Below, piece after piece: positions 1-6,208 of a DNA stretch of 7,213 nt. Within the stretch, counting starts at the first letter, position 1. Every line of letters starts with the position of its first letter. This DNA is from an uncultured Prevotellaceae bacterium (lineage in GTDB: Bacteria; Bacteroidota; Bacteroidia; Bacteroidales; Muribaculaceae): assembly GCA_937892085.1 (NCBI GenBank), contig CALAVD010000477.1:1-7213 (forward strand), in the 5' to 3' direction. Made by a program: the position numbers and the translations under genes. The notes under the pieces are model-generated. The model was not told the origin of the DNA and ran no database searches. It saw nothing but the letters and a program-made list of their open reading frames with translations.

Positions 1-20
1 TCAATTGTAAGTAATAAAAA

Positions 21-50
21 TAATTGTTTTCAATTGTTTGTAATTGTATG
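21..50. repeat. three tandem 10-bp units upstream of the first gene
   Basis: Three consecutive decamers (21-30, 31-40, 41-50) share the core AATTGT at 22-27, 32-37 and 42-47, exactly one helical turn apart. A fourth AATTGT lies at 3-8, slightly out of phase. The array ends 8 bp before the preferred ATG at 59. It could be an AT-rich leader or a phased binding site for a regulator. No clear TAnnTTTG promoter box is visible here, so the promoter of the first gene probably lies left of the window or is weak. Confidence 0.45.
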
Positions 51-58
51 ATAAACTT

Positions 59-841
59 ATGAAGAAGAGGCTTACTATAGTAAATGTTGATGGCATTGTG
101 GTGGAAGACCCGCAGAACCTGAAGGCGCTCATCCGCGACTTTGCCGCTATCGAGGGGCTTAAGCTCTTTGTGCATGGCGAGGGCACGATGGCGTCGATGG
201 TAGCCGAGAAGATGGGCATCACCATACGCCAGACCAGCGACGGTCGCGACATTATCGACGACCGAGTGATGGATCTCGTGACAATGGTGTATGGAGGACT
301 TGTCAACAAGCGCCTCGTCGCCATCATGCAGTGGCGAGGGCTGAATGCCCTGGGGATGACTGGTGTGGATCTGAACCTCGTGCAGAGCACTAAAGTGCCC
401 GTCAGACCCGTGAACGTGGGGCGTGTGGGCACCGTGCGCCGTGTGAACTCGTCGATGCTCATCAAGCTCCTTGAGGAGAACGTGGTGCCTGTCATCGCAC
501 CGCTCACTCACGATGGCAAGGGCACACTGCTGAATGGCGACGTGAAGATGTTTGCCTACGAGATAGCGCGCACCCTCACCATCGCCTACGATGTCACTAT
601 CATCAATGTGATGGGCGAGGAGAACGGCGTGGTGCTCACCAGCAACGGCGACCCCAATAGCGTCATTCCCATGCTGCGTCGCGCACAGTACAGGTCTCTG
701 CGCGAGAAGGGTCTCATCAATCCGTCGGCTTATCCCGCCATCGACAACGCTTTCTCGGCTATTGACCACGGCGTGAGCGAAGTGGTGCTGGTCAATGCCA
801 CCCGCTTCAGCGACCTCCAAGCTGGCACGCACTTTAAGTAA
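59..841 (+). CDS. acetylglutamate kinase (ArgB)-like protein, probably catalytically inactive
   Basis: This 260-residue protein has the length and layout of bacterial N-acetylglutamate kinase (amino acid kinase family, second step of arginine synthesis, cytoplasmic). Family hallmarks are intact: RDFAAIEG (26-33), VTMVYGGLVNK (74-84), NALGMTG (96-102), PVIAPLTHDGKG (144-155) and IDNAFSAIDHGV (228-239). The active site is not. The N-terminal KxGG lysine is Asn9 followed by Asp11. The GGGK/R phosphate loop is GEGT (40-43). The arginine that binds acetylglutamate (GRRxT in relatives) is Asp64. The catalytic Asp of NAD is Lys163. The lysine of PKLDN is Ala227. These equivalences come from a gapless alignment to remembered Bacteroides and E. 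coli ArgB sequences. The frame is open throughout, so this is not simple decay. ATG 59 (MKKRL) is preferred over an in-frame TTG at 44 because relatives start there. A regulatory or moonlighting paralog is plausible; I doubt the kinase activity that automated annotation would assign. Confidence 0.85.
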   Translation: MKKRLTIVNVDGIVVEDPQNLKALIRDFAAIEGLKLFVHGEGTMASMVAEKMGITIRQTSDGRDIIDDRVMDLVTMVYGGLVNKRLVAIMQWRGLNALGMTGVDLNLVQSTKVPVRPVNVGRVGTVRRVNSSMLIKLLEENVVPVIAPLTHDGKGTLLNGDVKMFAYEIARTLTIAYDVTIINVMGEENGVVLTSNGDPNSVIPMLRRAQYRSLREKGLINPSAYPAIDNAFSAIDHGVSEVVLVNATRFSDLQAGTHFK

Positions 842-862
842 TTCAGAATTCAGAAGTCAGAA
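842..862. repeat. tandem heptamer TTCAGAA x3
   Basis: Three adjacent 7-bp units (842-848 and 849-855 TTCAGAA, 856-862 GTCAGAA) begin immediately after the stop codon of the ArgB-like gene. This is a short microsatellite-like array; no function is evident. Confidence 0.6.
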
Positions 863-871
863 TGCGTAATC

Positions 872-889
872 AAGTCTGAAATCAGATTT
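872..889 (+). other. small hairpin between stop codon and terminator
   Basis: An 8-bp stem with one G-U pair (AAGTCTGA at 872-879 with TCAGATTT at 882-889) and a 2-nt loop lies just ahead of the probable terminator. It may protect the 3' end of the transcript. Confidence 0.35.
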
Positions 890-892
890 CTT

Positions 893-927
893 AAACACCA
901 CGGTAGATGCTGCGGTTGGTGTTTTTC
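893..927 (+). terminator. probable intrinsic terminator of the ArgB-like gene
   Basis: AAACACCA (893-900) is perfectly complementary to TGGTGTTT (917-924), with a 16-nt loop. The 3' arm runs into a T tract (922-926). The site lies 52 nt after the stop codon and before the next promoter, which fits a terminator separating the first gene from the downstream cluster. Confidence 0.6.
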
Positions 928-990
928 TGTCTAATTATGTGTGAAATGCTTGTCAAAAAGCAAATATTAGTTAAATGATTGTCTTAAAAG

Positions 991-1020
991 TTGGTTTTTT
1001 GTATAAAAATTGTAACTTTG
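991..1020 (+). promoter_or_regulatory. Bacteroidetes-type promoter for the dockerin gene pair
   Basis: TAACTTTG at 1013-1020 matches the Bacteroidetes -7 box TAnnTTTG exactly. A TTG at 991-993 lies 19 nt upstream, within the expected range for the -33 box. Transcription would start about 6-8 nt after 1020, giving a leader of roughly 85-90 nt before ATG 1114. The leader can form a 6-bp stem (GGGTTC 1054-1059 with GAACCC 1091-1096). The rest of the intergenic stretch 842-1113 holds only the heptamers, the small hairpin and the terminator; I see no gene in it. Confidence 0.65.
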
Positions 1021-1113
1021 TGACGATAAAGAAGAGTTGTGATAGTGGTTAATGGGTTCTGCCTTTATTGTGACTCAAAAAATGACTTGTGAACCCGCAT
1101 CAGAGAATTGCTT

Positions 1114-1788
1114 ATGATAAAACATTTACTCTCATTAGCAGTGATGTTGCTCTTGTCGTTTTCAGCTATCTCGGCTCAGAGTTTTGAGTTCCGTTACCAC
1201 GGTGAATCGCTTGCCGATGGAGCAATGGTGACTATTGCGGCTCAAGAAGACGAATGGGGCTTTGGAGAACTATGCTGTTATACCAATCCAAGCTCCGATG
1301 CCAACAATGGACTTGTCTTAAAACTGCTGTCGGGCAGTCAAGCACAAGTGGGCAGTGCCACATTGACTATCAATCAGAACACCTTGAACCCCACAACCCT
1401 CTCGTGGTGCATGGGTGGTCTTTGCGTGTATTTTGGTGACAAAACCTCGCTGACCAAGGAGAACTTCAGTGTAAATGGAGGCAGCGAGAATGTGCAGTTT
1501 GATGCCGAAGACATTCAGAGTGAGGGCGTCTTGCTTGCAACCCTCACGGCGACCATTGGCAACGAGACACACACTGTCAAGATAAAATTTACTAACGGAG
1601 ATCAAGACATTCCTGTGCGTGGCGATGTTAATGGCGACGGCAATGTGACAGCAGCCGACGTGACACATCTCTACAATGTATTGCTAAATAATGACTATAC
1701 TGGTGTGGTGAATGCCGACCAAAACGGAGACAACGAGGTTACTTCCAGTGATGTGACAGCCGTTTACAACATACTATTAAATAAATAA
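1114..1788 (+). CDS. small exported beta-rich protein with C-terminal dockerin-like module
   Basis: This protein has 224 residues. Residues 1-21 are a signal peptide (hydrophobic core LLSLAVMLLLSF, probable cleavage ISA|Q). Residues 22-165 look like a single beta-sandwich with alternating hydrophobic strands. They carry a vicinal cysteine pair, C54-C55, and a second pair, C99 and C104 (WCMGGLC). Residues 170-224 form a type I dockerin-like module with two 12-residue calcium loops: D171/N173/D175/N177/D182 and D202/N204/D206/E208/D213, each followed by a helix ending YNxLL. I recognise the N-terminal part only as a type of secreted protein seen in Bacteroidales, with no known function. The four cysteines probably form disulfides after export, which is notable beside several thioredoxin-fold genes. 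ATG 1114 is preferred to the TTG at 1108. The next gene starts 28 bp downstream without a terminator between, so the two are probably co-transcribed from the promoter at 991-1020. No type IX secretion sorting domain is evident. Confidence 0.85.
   Translation: MIKHLLSLAVMLLLSFSAISAQSFEFRYHGESLADGAMVTIAAQEDEWGFGELCCYTNPSSDANNGLVLKLLSGSQAQVGSATLTINQNTLNPTTLSWCMGGLCVYFGDKTSLTKENFSVNGGSENVQFDAEDIQSEGVLLATLTATIGNETHTVKIKFTNGDQDIPVRGDVNGDGNVTAADVTHLYNVLLNNDYTGVVNADQNGDNEVTSSDVTAVYNILLNK
1621..1785 (+). other. dockerin-like coding module, copy 1
   Basis: These codons specify residues 170-224 of the small exported protein: two EF-hand-like loops linked by DYTGVVNADQ. The module closely resembles the one at 3881-4045. 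In clostridia such modules bind cohesins; in Bacteroidales the partner is generally unknown, and no cohesin gene is visible here. Confidence 0.75.
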
Positions 1789-1816
1789 TTAATTAATTTT
1801 TAAATACTTTGCATCA

Positions 1817-4048
1817 ATGAAAAAGACAATTCTTCTACTGCTTGCCATGTTTGTGGCAATGTCGAGTTTCGCTCAATCGGCGATAACTCCTAAAAGTACC
1901 ATTACTCCTGGTGCTGGTGAGACTTGGTGGGGCTACTTTGTCGATAGCGATGTCAATGCCGCAAACTTCTCGGATATGGGCTTGGATCAACAGTCCAACT
2001 ATGAGGCCGCTATCTTCATCCCTAAGAATAGCACTGTTTTGGGCGCTGCTACCATTAAGGCGGTGCGCTTGTGGTTTAATGAGACAACAATTCCAAAAAT
2101 CACCAAGCTGACATTTTGGATAAACACTGGTTTGAAAACCAACATGCAAGGAGCGCTTTATACTCAGGAAATCAACCCGTCAACCTTGACCGCCGGAGCT
2201 AATGATATAGAGCTCACAACGCCTTTCAGTGTCAACAACCAGAAACTGGTGGTGGGTTACATGATTGAGCTTAGTGAACAAGACCATCCTATCCTGCATG
2301 GCGGAGACTGGGAGACCTACTCTTTCTATTATCGCACCACAGTAGCAGGACAAAGCAACTGGCAGACACTCTCAAGCTACGGAAAACTGGCGATGCAGCT
2401 GATGGTTGAAGGCGCTCAGTTGCCTTCTAACTATGCCATTGCTTCAGACTTCGGCACTCACTATTTCGAGAAGGGCGATGAGGCGATTATTCCCATAAAA
2501 ATCAAGAATAATGGAGAGAATGCCATTACTTCGATTTCATATACTATCACTACCGATGGAAACACGGCTACCACAACACCCGAGACAACCATCTCGGTAG
2601 ATGCGATTCCATATAAAGGCACTGGTACAGTGAATATTCCTTTTGACACCAGTGAGCCAATGAACTGCACCAAAACATTCACAATCACTAAGGTTAATGG
2701 AGTGGCTAATGAAGCTACCGCTACCGAGGCTGCCGCTAATGGTCAGCTGGTTATCATGGCTTATCTGTTCACCAAGGTGCCAGTAGTTGAAGAGTTCACC
2801 GGCACATGGTGCGGATGGTGCCCACGTGGTTTTGTCGCAATGGAGACGGCGCGCCAGACATTTGGTGATAAGGTAGTGCTCATTGCTGCGCATAACGGCG
2901 ACGCCATGGTTACATCCGATTATAATCCCATGATGAACACTGTGTCAGGATTCCCCGATTCTCGTGTGAACCGCGTGTCGGACGTTGATCCACATCCAAC
3001 CAATATCATTAATGCTATTAACCAAGATTTGCAAGATCATCCCGATGGTATGGTTGAGGTTTCGGCACAATGGAATGACGAGGCAATGACAGCGATTAAC
3101 ATTGATGCCAATTCTAAGTTCGCTTTCTCAATGAACAATGCCAACTATGGTATTGCGATTGTACTTACCAATGACGGTCTTCGCGGTAACGGCTCAGGCT
3201 GGAATCAAGCCAACTATTATGATACCCAAAGCGGAGATCCTTATATGACCGACTGGTATGGTGCGGGATCACCAGTTTCGGGCTTGACGTTCAATTTTGT
3301 GGCTGTTGCAGCATGGAATCTGATGAATGGTTTTGATGGTTCAGTTCCCACATCGTTTGAGGCTGGAGAGGAATTGCCATTCAACTATATCGCCAACATC
3401 ACAGGGAAGAGCGTGATTCAAGACAAGGCGCAGCTCAAAGTGATTGCACTGCTCATCGACCGCAGCACAGGGCATATCATCAATGCTGGTCAGACCACTA
3501 TCGCGCCCTACGGAACAGTTGAGACACCAAGCGAGTTCTACCTGGTGGGTACCTTCAACGAATGGAACCAAACCGAGGATGGTGGCCGCTTGGTATTCAC
3601 CGCTACCGAGAATGAAGGCGTTTATGAGACTACTGGTACCCTTGAGGCTGGTGCCGAGTTCAAGGTTATCACCCCCAACGGCGACGGCTGGACATGGCTT
3701 GGCGGCGTTGATGAGAATGGTGTAGGCTTCTTCTTGATTAACGAAGGTCTGCTCAACGTGCCACTGCAGATGGTTGACGGTTCTAACTTCCGTCTTGAGA
3801 ATGGTGGCGAATTTACATTCCGCATCAATGCTAATGACATGACTCTCACAGTTATTCCTGTTGGTGGCCCTGTTATTCCTGGCGATGTTGACGGTGATGG
3901 TTCAGTTACAGCAGGCGACATCACATTGCTCTACAACATTATGCTCAATAGTGACTACACTGGTGCAGTAAACGCCGACCAGGATGGTGATGGCGTGATT
4001 ACCGCTGCCGACATTACTGCAATCTACAACATTCTGCTTGGTGACTGA
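1817..4048 (+). CDS. multidomain exported Omp28-like thioredoxin-fold protein with SusE/SusF-like and dockerin-like domains
   Basis: This protein has 743 residues. Residues 1-19 are a signal peptide (MKKTILLLLAMFVAMSSFA|Q). Residues about 21-200 form a beta-rich N-terminal region. Residues about 205-300 resemble an Ig-like domain (KIKNNGENAITSISYTI). Residues about 320-565 match the Omp28 type: VVEEFTGTWCGWCPRG has the redox motif C332-G-W-C335, GFPDSRVNR (378-386) carries the expected cis-proline P380, and IDRSTGHIINA is typical of the Omp28 C-terminal half. Residues 572-682 begin EFYLVGTFNEWN and resemble SusE/SusF-type glycan-binding beta domains. Residues 689-743 are a dockerin-like module (loops D690/D692/D694/D701 and D721/D723/D725/D732). 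Outside the signal peptide the only cysteines are C284, C332 and C335. A role as a surface or extracellular thiol oxidoreductase or chaperone held to a partner by the dockerin is inferred. The CxxC motif and both calcium loops are intact. The gene pairs with the preceding dockerin gene and is followed by a perfect hairpin at 4085-4120. Confidence 0.88.
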   Translation: MKKTILLLLAMFVAMSSFAQSAITPKSTITPGAGETWWGYFVDSDVNAANFSDMGLDQQSNYEAAIFIPKNSTVLGAATIKAVRLWFNETTIPKITKLTFWINTGLKTNMQGALYTQEINPSTLTAGANDIELTTPFSVNNQKLVVGYMIELSEQDHPILHGGDWETYSFYYRTTVAGQSNWQTLSSYGKLAMQLMVEGAQLPSNYAIASDFGTHYFEKGDEAIIPIKIKNNGENAITSISYTITTDGNTATTTPETTISVDAIPYKGTGTVNIPFDTSEPMNCTKTFTITKVNGVANEATATEAAANGQLVIMAYLFTKVPVVEEFTGTWCGWCPRGFVAMETARQTFGDKVVLIAAHNGDAMVTSDYNPMMNTVSGFPDSRVNRVSDVDPHPTNIINAINQDLQDHPDGMVEVSAQWNDEAMTAINIDANSKFAFSMNNANYGIAIVLTNDGLRGNGSGWNQANYYDTQSGDPYMTDWYGAGSPVSGLTFNFVAVAAWNLMNGFDGSVPTSFEAGEELPFNYIANITGKSVIQDKAQLKVIALLIDRSTGHIINAGQTTIAPYGTVETPSEFYLVGTFNEWNQTEDGGRLVFTATENEGVYETTGTLEAGAEFKVITPNGDGWTWLGGVDENGVGFFLINEGLLNVPLQMVDGSNFRLENGGEFTFRINANDMTLTVIPVGGPVIPGDVDGDGSVTAGDITLLYNIMLNSDYTGAVNADQDGDGVITAADITAIYNILLGD
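3881..4045 (+). other. dockerin-like coding module, copy 2
   Basis: These codons specify residues 689-743 of the multidomain protein: two complete EF-hand-like loops linked by DYTGAVNADQ. Every calcium-coordinating aspartate expected at loop positions 1, 3, 5 and 12 is present, so this copy is closer to consensus than the one at 1621-1785. Confidence 0.78.
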
Positions 4049-4084
4049 TAAACCTTCTCACTTTCGAGATGTCTAATAAATGAA

Positions 4085-4120
4085 AAGGATGTTGCGAAAG
4101 ATGTCTTTCGCAACATCCTT
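4085..4120. terminator. perfect 17-bp inverted repeat between the two gene clusters
   Basis: AAGGATGTTGCGAAAGA (4085-4101) is followed by TG and then its exact reverse complement (4104-4120). The site begins 37 nt after the stop of the dockerin-Omp28 gene and ends 20 nt before ATG 4140. There is no T tract after it on the + strand, so it is not a textbook intrinsic terminator. It may instead be a factor-assisted terminator, an mRNA end-stabilising stem, or a control element on translation of the following gene. It falls inside an in-frame upstream extension of that gene (ATG 4080), but perfect self-complementarity argues that this stretch is non-coding. Confidence 0.6.
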
Positions 4121-4139
4121 AACCACCAATATGATTAAC

Positions 4140-4631
4140 ATGAAAAAATTAGCATTATTATTTTGTCTCTTCGCCCTTGTGGCATCGAGCGATGTGTTTG
4201 CCCAGCTGCCAGCTATAACGCTCAAGACTATCGATGGGCAGGAAGTGAAAATCAATGAACTCTCCAATGATGGCAAGCCGTTTATCATCGACCTCTTCGC
4301 TACATGGTGCAAACCGTGCCTGCGAGAGCTTGATGCCATTGCCGAGGTCTATGACGAGTGGCAAGAGGAAACCGGTGTGAAGATTATCGCAGTGAGTACC
4401 GACCAAGCACAGAATACCCACAAGGTGAAGCCATTAGTGAGCAATCACGGGTGGGAATATGAAGTGCTGCTCGACCCCAACGAAGACCTGAAACGCGCCT
4501 TAGGCGTGCAGATGATTCCTTTCACTATGATTGTTGACGGTCAGGGCAACATTGTGTATAAGCACACTGGATATACCGATGGAGCCGAGCAGGAACTCTT
4601 AGATAAGGTTCGCGAACTCGTCGGCAAATGA
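4140..4631 (+). CDS. TlpA/ResA-like periplasmic thiol-disulfide oxidoreductase
   Basis: This protein has 163 residues. Residues 1-21 are a signal peptide (MKKLALLFCLFALVASSDVFA|Q). Residues about 24-160 are one thioredoxin-like domain of the AhpC/TSA-TlpA type: substrate-like opening LPAITLKTIDGQEVKINEL, active site DLFATWCKPC with C57 and C60, central strand VKIIAVSTD, and cis-proline P127 in QMIPFTMIVDGQGNI. The domain is complete and of normal length, so an active reductase or oxidase is likely. There is no lipobox or second membrane segment; it should be soluble in the periplasm. ATG 4140 is chosen over the in-frame ATG 4080 because it starts a clean signal peptide and because the upstream stretch is a perfect hairpin. 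The stop overlaps the start of the barrel gene by ATGA (4628-4631), implying translational coupling. A specific client is not shown by the sequence, but the barrel and lipoprotein encoded next both contain cysteine pairs. Confidence 0.9.
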   Translation: MKKLALLFCLFALVASSDVFAQLPAITLKTIDGQEVKINELSNDGKPFIIDLFATWCKPCLRELDAIAEVYDEWQEETGVKIIAVSTDQAQNTHKVKPLVSNHGWEYEVLLDPNEDLKRALGVQMIPFTMIVDGQGNIVYKHTGYTDGAEQELLDKVRELVGK

Positions 4632-6208
4632 AACGGACGCTCTTATATACCGCATTGCTCTGTTGCTGCCTATGCATTGCTGCCCAGGACGACCAGGACA
4701 AGCAGAAGGTGAAAATCACAGGAAGCATTCAGAGCGATATGCTGGTGCCCATGCGTGATGATGCCATCGGCGCCGAGAAAACCGAAGATTTCCAGACCAA
4801 CACCTATGGCGACATCATGCTGCAAAGCAAATGGGTGGATGCCGGCTTTAGGTTTGAATATCTTGACCATCCCTTGCCTGGCTTCGAGAAAGACTTCAAG
4901 GGGTGGGGTGTGCCGCACTTTTGGGCTAAAGGGCGCTATAAGGGTGCCGAGCTCACGGTGGGCACGTTCTACGAGCAGTTTGGCATGGGACTCATCTTGC
5001 GCACCTACGAGGAACGCTCGTTAGGCATCGACAACTCACTGCTTGGCGCGCGCCTCGTGCTACGACCCACCAAAGGCGTGACCATCAAAGCCCTCTCGGG
5101 CCGTCAGCGTCGCTACTGGAGTTGGAACAAAGGCTTAGTGAGCGGTGCCGATGCCGAGGTGAATATCAACGAGTGGATTCCCGCTATGCGTGACCATGGT
5201 ACCGAACTGATGATTGGCGGCTCGTGGGTAAACAAACATGAGAAGCAGGAGGAAATCTTCGTTGACCCCACCCATAAGCTCAACTTGCCCGAGTATGTTA
5301 ACGCTTGGGACGTGCGTGCCTCGCTCAACACAGGACCCTGGAGCCTTCATGCTGAGTATGCGCAAAAGACGCAAGACCCGTCGTTCGACAACGGATATAA
5401 TTATGAGAAAGGCACTGCCGCAGTGCTCTCGGGGTCTTATTCCAATAAAGGGCTGAGCGTGCTGCTGCAAGCCAAGCGCAGCGAGAATATGTCGTTCCGC
5501 AGCCGTCGCAGCATGATAGGCACGTCATCGTTTATCAACCACCTGCCGGCTTTCACGCAAGAGCAGACTTATGCCCTGGCGGCTCTATATCCCTACGCCA
5601 CACAGCTGGCGGGCGGCGAGTGGGCTTATCAGGCCGAGGTGGGCTACAATTTCAAGCGCAAGACCAAGTTAGGTGGCAAGTATGGCATGAACCTTAAGTT
5701 CAACTTCTCGCACGTGCGCTGGAAGGGTGAGACCTTCTATCAGGACATCGACGTGACATTGACGCGCAAGCTCTCGAGTGCGGTGAAATTGTCGTTGATG
5801 TATATGAACCAGCGTTATAACAAGACGGTGGTCGAGGGTCACGGTGGCATGGTGCGTTCTAACATCTTCATTGCCGACGCTAAATTCCAGCTGTCGAAAA
5901 AGACCACACTGCGCACCGAGCTTCAATATCTCTCTACACCCGACGATGAAGGCGACTGGCTCTATGGCTTAATGGAATTCTCGCTGGCGCCCAACTGGAT
6001 GTTCTCGGTTAGCGACATGTATAATGTGGGCGAGACCAACATCCACTATTACCACGGCGACGTCACCTATAGCCGCTCGGGACATCGAGTGTCGTTAGGA
6101 TTTGGCCGCACGCGCGCCGGATATAACTGCTCGGGCGGAGTGTGTCGATATGTTCCCGCAAGTAGAGGTTTCACTTTATCTTATAACTACAACTTCAGCA
6201 TCTTATGA
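4628..6208 (+). CDS. outer-membrane beta-barrel protein, DUF6029-like
   Basis: This protein has 526 residues. Residues 1-19 are a signal peptide unusually rich in cysteine (LLCCCLCIAA|Q); no lipobox fits, so signal peptidase I is expected. The mature chain consists of alternating amphipathic strands with many aromatic residues. Motifs include FYEQFGMGLILRTYEERSLG (near 116-135), WSLHAEYAQ, YQAEVGYNF and a final strand GFTLSYNYNFSIL, as expected for an outer-membrane barrel. The opening, in particular the FYEQFGxGLxLRxYEER segment, is what I associate with the Bacteroidetes DUF6029 family, whose function is unknown. The mature protein has only two cysteines, C501 and C506 (NCSGGVC), just before the last strand, well placed for a small disulfide loop. 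The gene overlaps both neighbours by ATGA (4628-4631 and 6205-6208), so it is made in step with the TlpA-like and Omp28-like proteins. No substrate or transport role can be read from the sequence. The family name is from memory; the barrel call is firmer. Confidence 0.82.
   Translation: MKRTLLYTALLCCCLCIAAQDDQDKQKVKITGSIQSDMLVPMRDDAIGAEKTEDFQTNTYGDIMLQSKWVDAGFRFEYLDHPLPGFEKDFKGWGVPHFWAKGRYKGAELTVGTFYEQFGMGLILRTYEERSLGIDNSLLGARLVLRPTKGVTIKALSGRQRRYWSWNKGLVSGADAEVNINEWIPAMRDHGTELMIGGSWVNKHEKQEEIFVDPTHKLNLPEYVNAWDVRASLNTGPWSLHAEYAQKTQDPSFDNGYNYEKGTAAVLSGSYSNKGLSVLLQAKRSENMSFRSRRSMIGTSSFINHLPAFTQEQTYALAALYPYATQLAGGEWAYQAEVGYNFKRKTKLGGKYGMNLKFNFSHVRWKGETFYQDIDVTLTRKLSSAVKLSLMYMNQRYNKTVVEGHGGMVRSNIFIADAKFQLSKKTTLRTELQYLSTPDDEGDWLYGLMEFSLAPNWMFSVSDMYNVGETNIHYYHGDVTYSRSGHRVSLGFGRTRAGYNCSGGVCRYVPASRGFTLSYNYNFSIL

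Noticed and set aside
1..507. Long minus-strand open frame opposite the ArgB-like gene
   Set aside because: It is the antisense shadow of a GC3-biased gene. The translation is low in complexity (Ser/Thr/Arg-rich) with no recognisable motif, while the + strand matches the ArgB fold throughout.
1789..1816. Separate promoter for the 743-residue protein (TACTTTG near 1806)
   Set aside because: The word lacks correct TAnnTTTG spacing and lies only a few bases from the ATG. The 28-bp gap fits co-transcription with the preceding gene.
3622..3924. Minus-strand open frame under the SusE/SusF-like and dockerin codons
   Set aside because: It is a Pro/Ser/Thr-rich shadow with no signal peptide or motif, lying entirely inside a well-supported + strand gene.
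4080..4139. Longer start for the TlpA-like gene, adding 20 residues
   Set aside because: Most of the extension is a perfect inverted repeat, and the added residues would bury the signal peptide that begins cleanly at 4140.
4628..4700. Lipoprotein signal in the barrel protein (CCCLC near residues 12-16)
   Set aside because: No cysteine is preceded by a fitting lipobox. IAA|Q gives a normal signal peptidase I site, and the rest is a membrane barrel.
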